A stretch of DNA of 64,000 bases, from assembly GCF_013359935.1 (NCBI RefSeq), contig NZ_JABMCB010000203.1, positions 1-64,000 of the forward strand, given 5' to 3'. The stretch comes from Paenibacillus xylanilyticus. GTDB lineage: Bacteria; Bacillota; Bacilli; Paenibacillales; Paenibacillaceae. Positions 34,900-42,772 of the stretch are shown here, one piece after another (position 1 is the first letter of the stretch; each line of letters opens with the position of its first letter). The translations under genes and the position numbers were made by a program. The notes under the pieces were generated by a model that was not told where the DNA came from, ran no database searches, and saw only the letters and a program-made list of their open reading frames with translations.

Positions 34900-35066
34900 T
34901 CCTGCTCGCCTTCCGCAGGGGTTGATTTGGACGCTTCTTCTTTGGCCAATTCGGCAATCTTCTGAAGCAGGATGTGCTGGGGCATGTGCATCAGATGCTC
35001 GAGGGGTACGCCAAGGGATTCTGCTAATTTGACGGCTGTGTCAGCCGATATTTGTAAAGGTTTCAT
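34896..35066 (-). CDS. yycC: YycC-like protein
   Basis: A 56-residue protein with the YycC family pattern: MKPLQISADTAVKLAESLGV, then EHLMHMPQHILLQKIAEL, followed by an acidic tail. Function is unknown. The start is the ATG following AGGAGGTAAATGTG; the longer in-frame ORF upstream lacks any site. It is the first gene of a coupled pair on the minus strand, divergent from pepF. Confidence 0.85.
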   Translation of the reverse strand: MKPLQISADTAVKLAESLGVPLEHLMHMPQHILLQKIAELAKEEASKSTPAEGEQE

Positions 35067-35195
35067 CACATTTACCTCCTGAAAAATGGCTTGAACTATT
35101 TCTCTAGTATAGAGATAGAGCACTCATAAAACCAGTTTTAATTGAAGTCTTTTCGTTCGAATCCTTGAATCCAAAAAAGAGAGGTGCCTTATTAA

Positions 35196-36995
35196 ATGAA
35201 AACACCATTAAAACCCGTTTGGGATCTGGAGTCCATTTTTAGTGGAGGTTCTTCCTCCGAATCATTCGCGGCGTACTTGATTGAGCTCGAACAGGATGTA
35301 CGCAAACTGCAAACCCTTTTGATCGAAACTTCTGCACCAAAAACCGTTGAAAAAACTTACGCGTTCGACAAAATCTTGGAATTGCTGCAAAGCTGTTATA
35401 TCCGCGTTTCGGAAGGCTCTGCGTTTGTGTCTTGTCTTTCGTCGCAAAATCAGAAGGATAAGAAGGCTACGCAGCTTCAAGGCTCCATAAGTTCTCTCGC
35501 GGCTATGCTGAATAGCAGCAAGTCCAGATTCGACAATCTCCTCAGCAAGACGACAGATGACGTATGGGAGAAGTGGATTGCACGTGAAGAGATCAAGCCC
35601 TTGGCTTTTGTACTGAATGAGAGCCGTACACAGGCTCGTGAGAAGCTGTCGCCTGAACTGGAAGGTCTTGCGTTGGATCTGGGTGTCGATGGGTATCATG
35701 GCTGGGGCAAGTTCTATAATACCATTGTCAGCAAGGTAAACATTCCGTTTGAACAAAATGGTGAGACTATCATGCTGTCTGCAGGACAGGCTGCCAACAA
35801 GCTGAGCGACAGTGACCGCGATGTGCGTGAAACGGTATTTGCGAGCTGGGAGAAGGCATGGACGGACGTTGAAGACTTCTGTGCTGACACACTAAATCAC
35901 CTTGCAGGATTCCGTCTCAAATTATATGAGAATCGTGGCTGGGACGACATTCTGAAGGAGCCGCTAGCGATTAACCGAATGTCACGCCAGACGCTGGATA
36001 CGATGTGGGATGTCATTAACGGGGCTAAACCTGCACTTGTAAAATATCTGGAGCGTAAGGCACAGCTGCTTGGTGTGGATAAGCTCAGCTGGAGTGATAT
36101 CGATGCACCTGTAGGCAAATCGGGTGGTAAAGTAACATATGATGAGGCAGCGATCAATATTGTTGAACAGTTTGCCAAATTCAGTCCAAAGCTCTCTAAA
36201 TTTGCCGAGATGGCATTCGAGAAACGGTGGATTGAAGCCGAAGACCGTCCAGGTAAGCGTCCAGGCGGATTCTGTACTTCATTGCCGCTGAGCAAAGCTA
36301 CCCGCATTTTCATGACGTTCTCCGGAACGCCGTCGAACGTGTCTACACTTGCACATGAGCTGGGTCATGGCTATCATCAGCATATTATGGAAGAACTTCC
36401 TGCACTGAATCAACGTTATGCCATGAATGTGGCAGAGACCGCCTCCACGTTTGCCGAGCTTATTGTTGCCGATGCATTGGTGCAGGCTGCAGCCGATGAA
36501 CAGGAAAAGCTGGCCCTGCTGGAAGATAAGATTCAGCGCAGCGTTGCGTTCTTCATGAATATCCATGCCCGATTCCTGTTTGAGAATCGATTCTATGAAC
36601 AACGCAAAAAAGGCTTGGTGAATGCAGATGAACTTTCCAAATTAATGGTAGAAGCTCAGCAGGAAGCATTCTGTGGTGTACTTGCATCGGATCACCCTCA
36701 TTTCTGGGCATCCAAACTGCATTTTTATTTGACGGGTGTACCATTCTACAACTTCCCATACACATTCGGTTACATGTTTAGTGCAGGCATATACGCCAGA
36801 GCGCAGCAGGAAGGCCCAGCCTTCGCAGATAAATACGATGATTTGCTGCGGGATACCGGGCGAATGACGGTAGAAGAGCTTGCTCAGAAACATCTGGGCA
36901 CAGATCTGACACAATCTGACTTCTGGCAAAATGCTGCTGATTTGGTTATTGCCGATATTGAGCAATTCCTTGAAATGACCGCAGCCGCCAAGTGA
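35196..36995 (+). CDS. pepF: M3 family oligoendopeptidase (PepF-like)
   Basis: A 599-residue cytosolic zinc metallopeptidase. The active-site HExxH is HELGH with His387, Glu388 and His391. The third ligand region is the downstream NVAETASTFAELIVADAL. Typical for the family are the start KPVWDLESIFSGGSSS and FPYTFGYMFSAGIYA near the C-terminus. It cleaves small peptides. B. subtilis PepF is of comparable size, and its over-production inhibits sporulation signalling by removing PhrA, which is background and not shown here. It is monocistronic, followed by a long hairpin terminator. Confidence 0.95.
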   Translation: MKTPLKPVWDLESIFSGGSSSESFAAYLIELEQDVRKLQTLLIETSAPKTVEKTYAFDKILELLQSCYIRVSEGSAFVSCLSSQNQKDKKATQLQGSISSLAAMLNSSKSRFDNLLSKTTDDVWEKWIAREEIKPLAFVLNESRTQAREKLSPELEGLALDLGVDGYHGWGKFYNTIVSKVNIPFEQNGETIMLSAGQAANKLSDSDRDVRETVFASWEKAWTDVEDFCADTLNHLAGFRLKLYENRGWDDILKEPLAINRMSRQTLDTMWDVINGAKPALVKYLERKAQLLGVDKLSWSDIDAPVGKSGGKVTYDEAAINIVEQFAKFSPKLSKFAEMAFEKRWIEAEDRPGKRPGGFCTSLPLSKATRIFMTFSGTPSNVSTLAHELGHGYHQHIMEELPALNQRYAMNVAETASTFAELIVADALVQAAADEQEKLALLEDKIQRSVAFFMNIHARFLFENRFYEQRKKGLVNADELSKLMVEAQQEAFCGVLASDHPHFWASKLHFYLTGVPFYNFPYTFGYMFSAGIYARAQQEGPAFADKYDDLLRDTGRMTVEELAQKHLGTDLTQSDFWQNAADLVIADIEQFLEMTAAAK

Positions 36996-37055
36996 CAAAT
37001 GCAATCAACAATACCCAATCATTTTAATCGAGTTGAATAATACTCTGTTACATGA

Positions 37056-37105
37056 AAAAGAGAGCTGCATCACGTGTTAACCGACATGTGGATGCAGCTC
37101 TCTTT
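37056..37105. terminator. Long-stem terminator after pepF
   Basis: An inverted repeat of about 20 bp (aaagagagctgcatc-acgtg / catgt-ggatgcagctctcttt) with one bulge and a small loop. Both flanks carry short A or T runs. An ORF read through it (from 37052) is considered spurious. Confidence 0.85.
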
Positions 37106-37234
37106 GATTATACTGTTAATTATTTGGATTCAGAGATTTTGTCGTATTATAGAGGATTAGCTCGTTTTAAAGCAGGGGATTGGCAATTAATTGTGCAAAT
37201 TATAGTAATAAATACCCAAGTTTGTTTAGTTTTG

Positions 37235-37263
37235 TTGAATGAGTATATATGTTGTCATATAAT
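37235..37263 (+). promoter_or_regulatory. Sigma-A promoter of the 137-residue protein gene
   Basis: TTGAAT and a perfect TATAAT are separated by 17 bases, 50 bases upstream of the start codon. Confidence 0.8.
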
Positions 37264-37313
37264 GAGTCGTAAGTCCTTGTTTTATAGGACAAAGTGCATA
37301 AAGGAGGAGTGAA

Positions 37314-37727
37314 ATGGTGAAAATTGACCAGCTTTCATTAGCACGACAATTGGATTTAGTGTTTAAAGAGCTTGATAAGGAATTAGAAGGGTTGGACTCA
37401 GGTGTTGTTTTTGTGCAAATACGCAATAATGTAATTGGAAAGTTCGGTATTCGACATAATCCGATAACTGGGCGGGATGGACAGATGGAAGTGGAAGATC
37501 AGGGATTAAGTGAAAGCCAGCGATCATCATTCCGCGTTATGGCGCTGGAAACGCTGAAATTTAAGCGGAACTGGACCCATGGGGAGATTTCGTATGACTT
37601 TACAGTGAGACAGGGCATGATTTTGGTGGATGCAACGATGGAATCGAATTACAACATGGCTAATCTCATGATTCGTTACCCTAGAACAAATACATACATG
37701 GAATCCGGAATGGAGTCGACTTCTTAA
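37314..37727 (+). CDS. Hypothetical protein, 137 residues
   Basis: No family was recognised. The protein is soluble with mixed alpha/beta pattern: an acidic helix (RQLDLVFKELDKELEGLDSG), an edge VVFVQIRNNVIGKFGIRHNP, a middle SSFRVMALETLKFKRNWTHGEISYDFTVRQG and a C-terminus rich in Asn, Met and Tyr. AAAGGAGGAG precedes the ATG and a good promoter lies 50 bases upstream; a terminator follows. These signals support a real, independently transcribed gene. It lies between pepF and the first SASP gene. Confidence 0.8.
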   Translation: MVKIDQLSLARQLDLVFKELDKELEGLDSGVVFVQIRNNVIGKFGIRHNPITGRDGQMEVEDQGLSESQRSSFRVMALETLKFKRNWTHGEISYDFTVRQGMILVDATMESNYNMANLMIRYPRTNTYMESGMESTS

Positions 37728-37739
37728 TCATGCAGACAT

Positions 37740-37775
37740 GCCAAAAGCGGCACTTCCGGAGAAGGCCGCTTTGGC
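37740..37775. terminator. Terminator between the 137-residue gene and the SASP gene
   Basis: The stem gccaaaagcggc / gccgctttggc sits between convergent genes and can serve both. Confidence 0.82.
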
Positions 37776-37803
37776 TTCAAATCATCCAAGCATTAGTCCG
37801 AGC

Positions 37804-38037
37804 TTAAGAACGACCAGACAATTGTTGCTCAGCGATTTGTACCAGACGTTTAGTAATGTATCCACCCAGAGAACCTGTCTCACGGGAAGTGTAGTTACCA
37901 TAGTATCCGTCTTGTGGAATTGTTACACCCAGCTCTTGTGCAGCTTCCATTTTCAATTGTTGCAATGCTGCAGTTGCTTGAGGAACAACCAGGTTATTGG
38001 AACGGCTTCCGCTACCTCTGTTTTGACCTCCGTACAT
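37804..38037 (-). CDS. Alpha/beta-type small acid-soluble spore protein
   Basis: A 77-residue alpha/beta SASP that coats and protects forespore DNA. The DNA-binding signatures are NNLVVPQATAALQQLKMEAAQELGV and GGYITKRLVQIAEQ. The start has AAGGAGGTG upstream on the minus strand; the in-frame ORF extension is spurious. The N-terminus (MYGGQNRGSGSRS) is longer than in the other copy at 41.2 kb, but the central 53 residues are identical between the two. Expression in the forespore under sigma-G is expected. Confidence 0.96.
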   Translation of the reverse strand: MYGGQNRGSGSRSNNLVVPQATAALQQLKMEAAQELGVTIPQDGYYGNYTSRETGSLGGYITKRLVQIAEQQLSGRS

Positions 38038-38145
38038 GTGTGTCACCTCCTTATGGCTTGGTGATGTTAGTATGGTTAGAGAATGAAGAAATATACGTGA
38101 TATGGCGTAAGGGAAAAAATGGGATTTAGAATGGCTGAATAACAT

Positions 38146-38174
38146 GAAAAAAGCCGATCCAGACAGGATCGGCT
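38146..38174 (-). terminator. Terminator of the aldose epimerase gene
   Basis: On the minus strand, agccgatcctgtctggatcggct is followed by TTTTTT. Confidence 0.88.
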
Positions 38175-38239
38175 ACATTGTTTATTAGGTAAATATTATG
38201 AGTGTTCCAATGCAATACTCATATAAGATTTAAAGGTTA

Positions 38240-39217
38240 CTACTCGGCAGCGGGAGCCATAACCTCAATACGGGTGAGAAGTTCAACAGGCTGCTCAGGT
38301 TCCAGACGAATTAACCCGGTCTGTTTGTCCGTCAGAGGAAGATTCGGGGCATCCGAGAGCCAAGTGTAGGGCTCAATGCACAGAAACTGATCGGATTCAC
38401 CTTTGGTAAAGAGAACCCAGTGCTTAAAATACTGTTCATCTGCTGAATAGTTCAGCACATATCCATCTTGACGACGAAGTGTTGCGGTAGCCGCCTGACC
38501 CTCAGTTGCTTTTAGGATCGTATCCCAATTGCGTCCCTGCATATTCATTCCTTCGTTTAAGGATTCCCATTCACCAAGAGGTTCAAGCTCGCCCGTAGGC
38601 AGCTGTTCTTCGTTCTGAGCGTACACGCCCGAGACAGGCAATTGCAGTGTCCATTCGGCAGGCTTGCCGTCTAGCAGGAACCATGTATGATATCCCATTC
38701 CAAACGGAGCGGGAGTGGACCCCAGGTTGGTGACACGAAGACGCTGGCTCAGCACAGAATTTTGCAGTCTGAACGTCATTTCGAGTTTCAGTGGCACCGG
38801 AAATTGCGCCATCCAGTGCTCTTCATTTGCAGTCAGCAATTCGGTAGTAATGGCACAGCCTTCTTCATCTTCTTCAATGTCGCTGACACACCAGGATTGG
38901 GTGCGATGGAGACCGTGAATATGGTTGTCATTTGCCGTATTCTGATCGAACTGGTATTGAACCCCTTCGTACTCGAAGCGTCCGCGATGAATGCGCCCCG
39001 GTGGAACCAGAAGCGGAACGCCGAAGTGATATGGTTTCTGCAGATAAAATGCTAACTCATCTTCTTCAGGACTGCGAACGACATCACGATCCTGTACCAG
39101 ATCACGAATCGAGATGATATTATTTCCTAGACGCGGCAGCAGAGTGATCTCCAATTCACGGCTATGTAGGATATACGTGTCGTAACCATTCCATTGGCCT
39201 TTGGTCACTTGTTTCAT
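38240..39217 (-). CDS. Aldose 1-epimerase family protein
   Basis: A 325-residue protein of the galactose-mutarotase fold. Features are VLPRLGNN-like LLPRLGNNIISIRDL near the N-terminus, a HFGVPLLVPPGRIHRGRF segment, NDNHIHGLHRTQSW with the conserved histidines, and a C-terminal FLCIEPYTWLSDAPNL carrying the catalytic glutamate. It interconverts alpha and beta anomers of hexoses or related sugars. AAAGGAG lies upstream of its ATG. The start overlaps the 3' end of a small ORF by four bases. Confidence 0.92.
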   Translation of the reverse strand: MKQVTKGQWNGYDTYILHSRELEITLLPRLGNNIISIRDLVQDRDVVRSPEEDELAFYLQKPYHFGVPLLVPPGRIHRGRFEYEGVQYQFDQNTANDNHIHGLHRTQSWCVSDIEEDEEGCAITTELLTANEEHWMAQFPVPLKLEMTFRLQNSVLSQRLRVTNLGSTPAPFGMGYHTWFLLDGKPAEWTLQLPVSGVYAQNEEQLPTGELEPLGEWESLNEGMNMQGRNWDTILKATEGQAATATLRRQDGYVLNYSADEQYFKHWVLFTKGESDQFLCIEPYTWLSDAPNLPLTDKQTGLIRLEPEQPVELLTRIEVMAPAAE

Positions 39218-39405
39218 ATCGATGCTCCTTTTCCCACTTGAAATCTGTCTGCAGGCGGCTTGTCATGCTCCGCCGCAGGCGTGTCATTGAGTACATGCCA
39301 GCAATCCCATACAGCCTTCAGATCGAGGGCTGAAACAGGATAAGCAATTCCATCATAACAGATTTCGGCTTGGTGGGTAAAAAAAGCTGATTCCATTTTT
39401 GACAA
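39214..39405 (-). CDS. Small hypothetical ORF coupled to aldose epimerase
   Basis: A 63-residue ORF whose TGA overlaps the epimerase ATG by four bases, as in translational coupling. The composition (ICYDGIAYPVSALDLKAVWDCWHVLND) looks protein-like, but no ribosome site precedes any of its ATG codons. Its 5' end coincides with the divergent promoter of the trpS leader. It may be real or chance; no family is recognised. Confidence 0.4.
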   Translation of the reverse strand: MSKMESAFFTHQAEICYDGIAYPVSALDLKAVWDCWHVLNDTPAAEHDKPPADRFQVGKGASI

Positions 39406-39427
39406 TCTGCGTGAAGCGCATTAAGAT
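39399..39427 (+). promoter_or_regulatory. Sigma-A promoter of trpS
   Basis: TTGACA and TAAGAT are separated by 17 bases, about 35 bases upstream of the T-box leader. Confidence 0.8.
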
Positions 39428-39459
39428 GGAATTCAGATAGCAATCACTTATGAATTCAA

Positions 39460-39724
39460 TTAAAGCGATGACAGGGACAAGTACGTCAGGAGAAAACTCT
39501 TCAGAAAGCCGGTGGGTGATGCGAACCGGTGTGAACTCTTAACCGAATGGGCCCTTGAGTGCCGATTGGAACAGGTGAAGCTTGTGATATACCAAGCGAA
39601 CCTCAGTAGAATGGGACGTCTATTCCACGTTACGGGAAAATGAAGGTGTTTTTGCGAATGGAAAAACACGAATAAGGGTGGCACCACGGTCTCACGTCCC
39701 TTGCGGATGTGAGGCCTTTTTGCG
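39460..39724 (+). promoter_or_regulatory. T-box leader of trpS
   Basis: The core T-box sequence AAGGGTGGCACCACGG lies at 39674-39689 and is followed by a terminator stem (ctcacgtccc...gatgtgag) with TTTTT. The stem I region starts near 39470. A candidate tryptophan specifier TGG in CCGAATGGGCCC lies near 39548, matching the downstream gene, although the fold was not computed. Uncharged tRNA-Trp binding would stabilise the antiterminator and permit expression of the synthetase. Confidence 0.93.
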
Positions 39725-39784
39725 TCCGCGGAGAATTCAAGGACCGGGTAAATTTGAATGTTAAATTAGGAGGGCGTACGACAT

Positions 39785-40777
39785 ATGAAAACGGTATTGT
39801 CTGGAATTCAGCCGAGCGGTAAACTCACGCTGGGCAACTACATTGGTGCAATCAAGAACTTTGTGAAGCTGCAGCACGACTATCAATGTCATTTCATGGT
39901 AGTGGATCTGCATGCAGTAACTGTGGCTCAGGAGCCAGCCGCACTGCGTGAACAGTCCGAAGCAGTGGCAGCTCTGTTTTTAGCCGCGGGAATCGATCCG
40001 TCCAAATCCAATGTGTTTCTGCAATCCCATGTTCCCCAGCATGCGGAACTCGGATGGTTGATGACCACACTGACATCAATGGGGGAACTTGAGCGGATGA
40101 CCCAGTTCAAGGACAAATCGTCAGGCAAAGACTCCGTTGGTGCGGGTTTGTTTGTATATCCGTCATTAATGGCTGCTGACATTTTGCTGTACAATGCGGA
40201 TCTTGTACCTGTGGGCGAAGACCAGAAACAGCATTTGGAACTCACACGTGACCTGGCAGGTCGTTTTAACCACCGTTATGGGGAATACTTTACGATTCCG
40301 GATCCTTATATTCCACAGGTGGGAGCACGCGTGATGTCTCTGGATGACGCTTCTTCGAAAATGAGTAAAAGTAATCCCAATGCAGGCAGCTATATTGCTT
40401 TGTTGGATCCACCGGATGTGATCCGCAAAAAGATCAGCCGGGCTACAACGGATTCCGGTCGTGAAGTGGTCTATGATCCGGCTAACAAGCCTGAGGTCAG
40501 CAACCTGATGAGTATCTATGCAGAATGTGCAGGGATCACCCTGAATGAAGTGGCAGAACGTTATGAGGGTAAAATGTATGGTCCGTTCAAAAAAGAACTG
40601 GCTGAAGTGGTTGTATCCGTGATTGAACCGCTGCAGGAACGTTATCGCGAAATTCGTGAGTCCGGCGAGTTGGCCGAGATTCTGGATAATTCAGCACGCC
40701 GCGCCGAAACGGTCGCAGCTAAAACTCTTCATGATGTGAAAGATCGTATGGGATTTGTTCCTAGACGTACAGTGTAA
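39785..40777 (+). CDS. trpS: Tryptophanyl-tRNA synthetase
   Basis: A 330-residue class I aminoacyl-tRNA synthetase. The HIGH-type motif is PSGKLTLGNYIGA at residues 9-21, and the KMSKS motif is visible as SSKMSKSNPNAG around residue 195. QFKDKSSGKDSVGAGLFVYPSLMAADILLY is a further signature of bacterial TrpRS. It attaches tryptophan to tRNA-Trp. AGGAGGG precedes its ATG. Expression is controlled by the T-box leader upstream. Confidence 0.97.
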   Translation: MKTVLSGIQPSGKLTLGNYIGAIKNFVKLQHDYQCHFMVVDLHAVTVAQEPAALREQSEAVAALFLAAGIDPSKSNVFLQSHVPQHAELGWLMTTLTSMGELERMTQFKDKSSGKDSVGAGLFVYPSLMAADILLYNADLVPVGEDQKQHLELTRDLAGRFNHRYGEYFTIPDPYIPQVGARVMSLDDASSKMSKSNPNAGSYIALLDPPDVIRKKISRATTDSGREVVYDPANKPEVSNLMSIYAECAGITLNEVAERYEGKMYGPFKKELAEVVVSVIEPLQERYREIRESGELAEILDNSARRAETVAAKTLHDVKDRMGFVPRRTV

Positions 40778-40830
40778 GCACCCGAAGATAGAGATTATTG
40801 GAAAACTTCATGAGGTAAATGTTTAGATAC

Positions 40831-40866
40831 AAAGAGAGGAGCCAGTGGCTCCTCTCTTTGTTGTTT
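40831..40866. terminator. Terminator between trpS and the small membrane gene
   Basis: The stem aaagagaggagcc/ggctcctctcttt with flanking A and T-rich bases can serve both convergent genes. Confidence 0.9.
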
Positions 40867-40891
40867 CGAATAGAAAGATGATGGCTCCTGT

Positions 40892-41089
40892 TCAGGATGT
40901 TGATTCGGATGTGGAGCGTACTTCCTGACGTTCCTTTTTGGCACGAATAACGAATCCCCAGCCGATATTGGCAATGGACAGAATAAACAGGAGCGAGGCC
41001 AGCCAGCCGTTATAAGAAATCGATATCGCTGAAACCGTTAACAAAACAATCGAGGAAAATGCAAACCATAGGGATAAACCTTTGCTCAT
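40892..41089 (-). CDS. Small two-helix membrane protein, possibly DUF5325/YlaF-like
   Basis: A 65-residue protein with two membrane helices (about residues 5-27 and 29-47) and a charged hydrophilic tail (RAKKERQEVRSTSESTS). Size and layout resemble YlaF-type DUF5325 proteins of Bacillus, a tentative match from memory. No catalytic residue is visible. AGGTTTTTCCCA lies before the ATG. It forms a single-gene unit between trpS and the second SASP gene. Confidence 0.7.
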   Translation of the reverse strand: MSKGLSLWFAFSSIVLLTVSAISISYNGWLASLLFILSIANIGWGFVIRAKKERQEVRSTSESTS

Positions 41090-41207
41090 TGGGAAAAACC
41101 TCCATCACAAATTTAATGAATCTCCGCATAACCTGAAGCGTGCGAGCCATAATAATCTTGCAAGCTTGCAATACATTACAGACACAGATTGAAAGGAGAT
41201 TTTAAAT

Positions 41208-41426
41208 ATGGCTCAAGGATCTCGTTCTAACAACTTGGTGGTACCTCAAGCAACTGCAGCACTGCAACAATTGAAAATGGAAGCTGCACAAGAACTGGGT
41301 GTAACAATCCCACAAGACGGTTACTACGGTAACTACACTTCTCGTGAAACAGGATCTCTGGGTGGTTACATCACCAAACGTCTGGTACAACTTGCTGAGC
41401 AGTCTCTTGCTGGGTCTGGCAAATAA
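41208..41426 (+). CDS. Alpha/beta-type small acid-soluble spore protein, second copy
   Basis: A 72-residue alpha/beta SASP. It starts MAQGSRSNNLVVPQATAALQ and contains the same DNA-binding core as the copy at 37.8 kb; the central 53 residues are identical. The end is LVQLAEQSLAGSGK. AAAGGAGA precedes the ATG. Two SASP genes in opposite orientation flank aldose epimerase and trpS. In sporulating cells it would be made in the forespore. Confidence 0.97.
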   Translation: MAQGSRSNNLVVPQATAALQQLKMEAAQELGVTIPQDGYYGNYTSRETGSLGGYITKRLVQLAEQSLAGSGK

Positions 41427-41458
41427 TTCATCATAACAAGACAGCAACAAAACAAAAG

Positions 41459-41485
41459 CCCGGAGCGGAAACGCTCCGGGTTTTT
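41459..41485 (+). terminator. Terminator of the second SASP gene
   Basis: The stem cccggagc/gctccggg with a GGAAAC loop is followed by TTTTT. Confidence 0.93.
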
Positions 41486-41532
41486 CGCGCAACAGTTCCT
41501 ATGTCTGATTGTGCCTCCCGCAGTCCTTCCCG

Positions 41533-42513
41533 TCAAGAGCGGGCGGATAAAAGTTTTTTATCCATTTTCTCATCACTTAACCAGCCTACATACGTATCAA
41601 TGGTTTCGAAATTGCGGTCCATCACGACCACGGCGACAAACGGATACTGCTTGCGGTGACGATAACGAACGTCCGCCCAGCGAACTTTGTATCCAGCTGG
41701 CAGCTCTTCTACCTCTGCAACTGCATAGGAAGTGAAGTAAAGAAAGGCATTTACCTCAGGTGATTTGCGTGAGGCCGCTACGGCTGCATGAGTGGAAGAG
41801 GAGGCATGCAAATGCCATGTCAGCTCCGATCCATCCATTTTTCCAATTTCATAACTGTCATCTGCAAAATGCTTCACCACATGCCACCGGTTCCAGGATA
41901 TCGTTGGGATGACGATATAACGAAGTGCCGGTTTGCTGTTATCCAGTCTTTTTACTTTGGCAACAGCCTGGGCATGCGCAACAATACGCCATACATAATA
42001 GAGAGCAATAACGATATACAGTGAAACGAACAACGGTGCAGGGGCTGCCAGATCAAAGGCCCACAGCAGGATTGCTACCACATGCGAAGTAAACAGAAAC
42101 GGATCAAAAATATGAATGATGTTCCAGGCAATCCAGCGTTCTGTAAATGGCCTTGCCGCCTGGGTTCCATATGTATTGAACAGATCAGTGAAGACATGCA
42201 CACCCACAGCTACAGCTGTCCAGGCAGCGACGTGTCCAATGGGAACAGCCGGGAAAATCAGTGCTATAACCCCCGTAATGAGTAAAACCCACAGCAGGAG
42301 AAAAGGCGGTGAATGGGACATGCCCCGGTGATTTCGGATGTACAGTGAATTACTTTTGAGACGCAACGCTGTATCAATATCAGGGGCCTGGGAGCCAGCG
42401 ATGGTACCCACCATTACGGCAGCCGCGAGCATGGGGCTGGAAGCCACGACAGGATCAACATAAGCAAGACCTGCCAAACCGATACCCATGACAAAATGTG
42501 TAGAAGTATCCAT
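41533..42513 (-). CDS. yfhP: YfhP-like membrane metal-dependent hydrolase
   Basis: A 326-residue protein. The N-terminus has THFVMGIGLAGLAY and GSQAPDIDTALRLK, and the HRGMSHSPPFLLL region lies near residue 75. Together with HVFTDLFNTYGTQAARPFTERW these match the YdjM/YfhP (LexA-binding, inner membrane-bound hydrolase) family with conserved His/Asp residues. About five membrane helices occupy the first 190 residues; the C-terminal third is soluble. The start is the ATG with AAAGGAGACG upstream; the 12 preceding residues in frame have no site. Substrate is unknown. Confidence 0.85.
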   Translation of the reverse strand: MDTSTHFVMGIGLAGLAYVDPVVASSPMLAAAVMVGTIAGSQAPDIDTALRLKSNSLYIRNHRGMSHSPPFLLLWVLLITGVIALIFPAVPIGHVAAWTAVAVGVHVFTDLFNTYGTQAARPFTERWIAWNIIHIFDPFLFTSHVVAILLWAFDLAAPAPLFVSLYIVIALYYVWRIVAHAQAVAKVKRLDNSKPALRYIVIPTISWNRWHVVKHFADDSYEIGKMDGSELTWHLHASSSTHAAVAASRKSPEVNAFLYFTSYAVAEVEELPAGYKVRWADVRYRHRKQYPFVAVVVMDRNFETIDTYVGWLSDEKMDKKLLSARS

Positions 42514-42678
42514 AAACGTCTCCTTTGTGGTGTAGATCAATTTCATCATATTAATGATTCTCTATCTAGGTGATACCCATATATAGTGTATATTATCCGC
42601 CTGCCCTGAAGCAAAATACGCAAAAAAAACCAAAAAGATGTCATATGAGTTCCATTTTGACTGACATTTGTACGAGCA

Positions 42679-42708
42679 TTGTCATACTCTTTGCCATTTT
42701 CCTATGAT
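42679..42708 (+). promoter_or_regulatory. Sigma-A promoter of ctaB
   Basis: TTGTCA and TATGAT are separated by 18 bases, 65 bases upstream of the ctaB start. Confidence 0.7.
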
Positions 42709-42772
42709 AAACTTTATATCGGAGGCAAAAAGAGAGACCTCCAAACACGAGAATTAAGGGGGATTTCCAAGC

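Noticed and set aside
37052..37312. An 86-codon + strand ORF after pepF
   Set aside because: Its first 18 codons are the pepF terminator hairpin, and it lacks a ribosome site. Its 3' half covers the promoter of the next gene.
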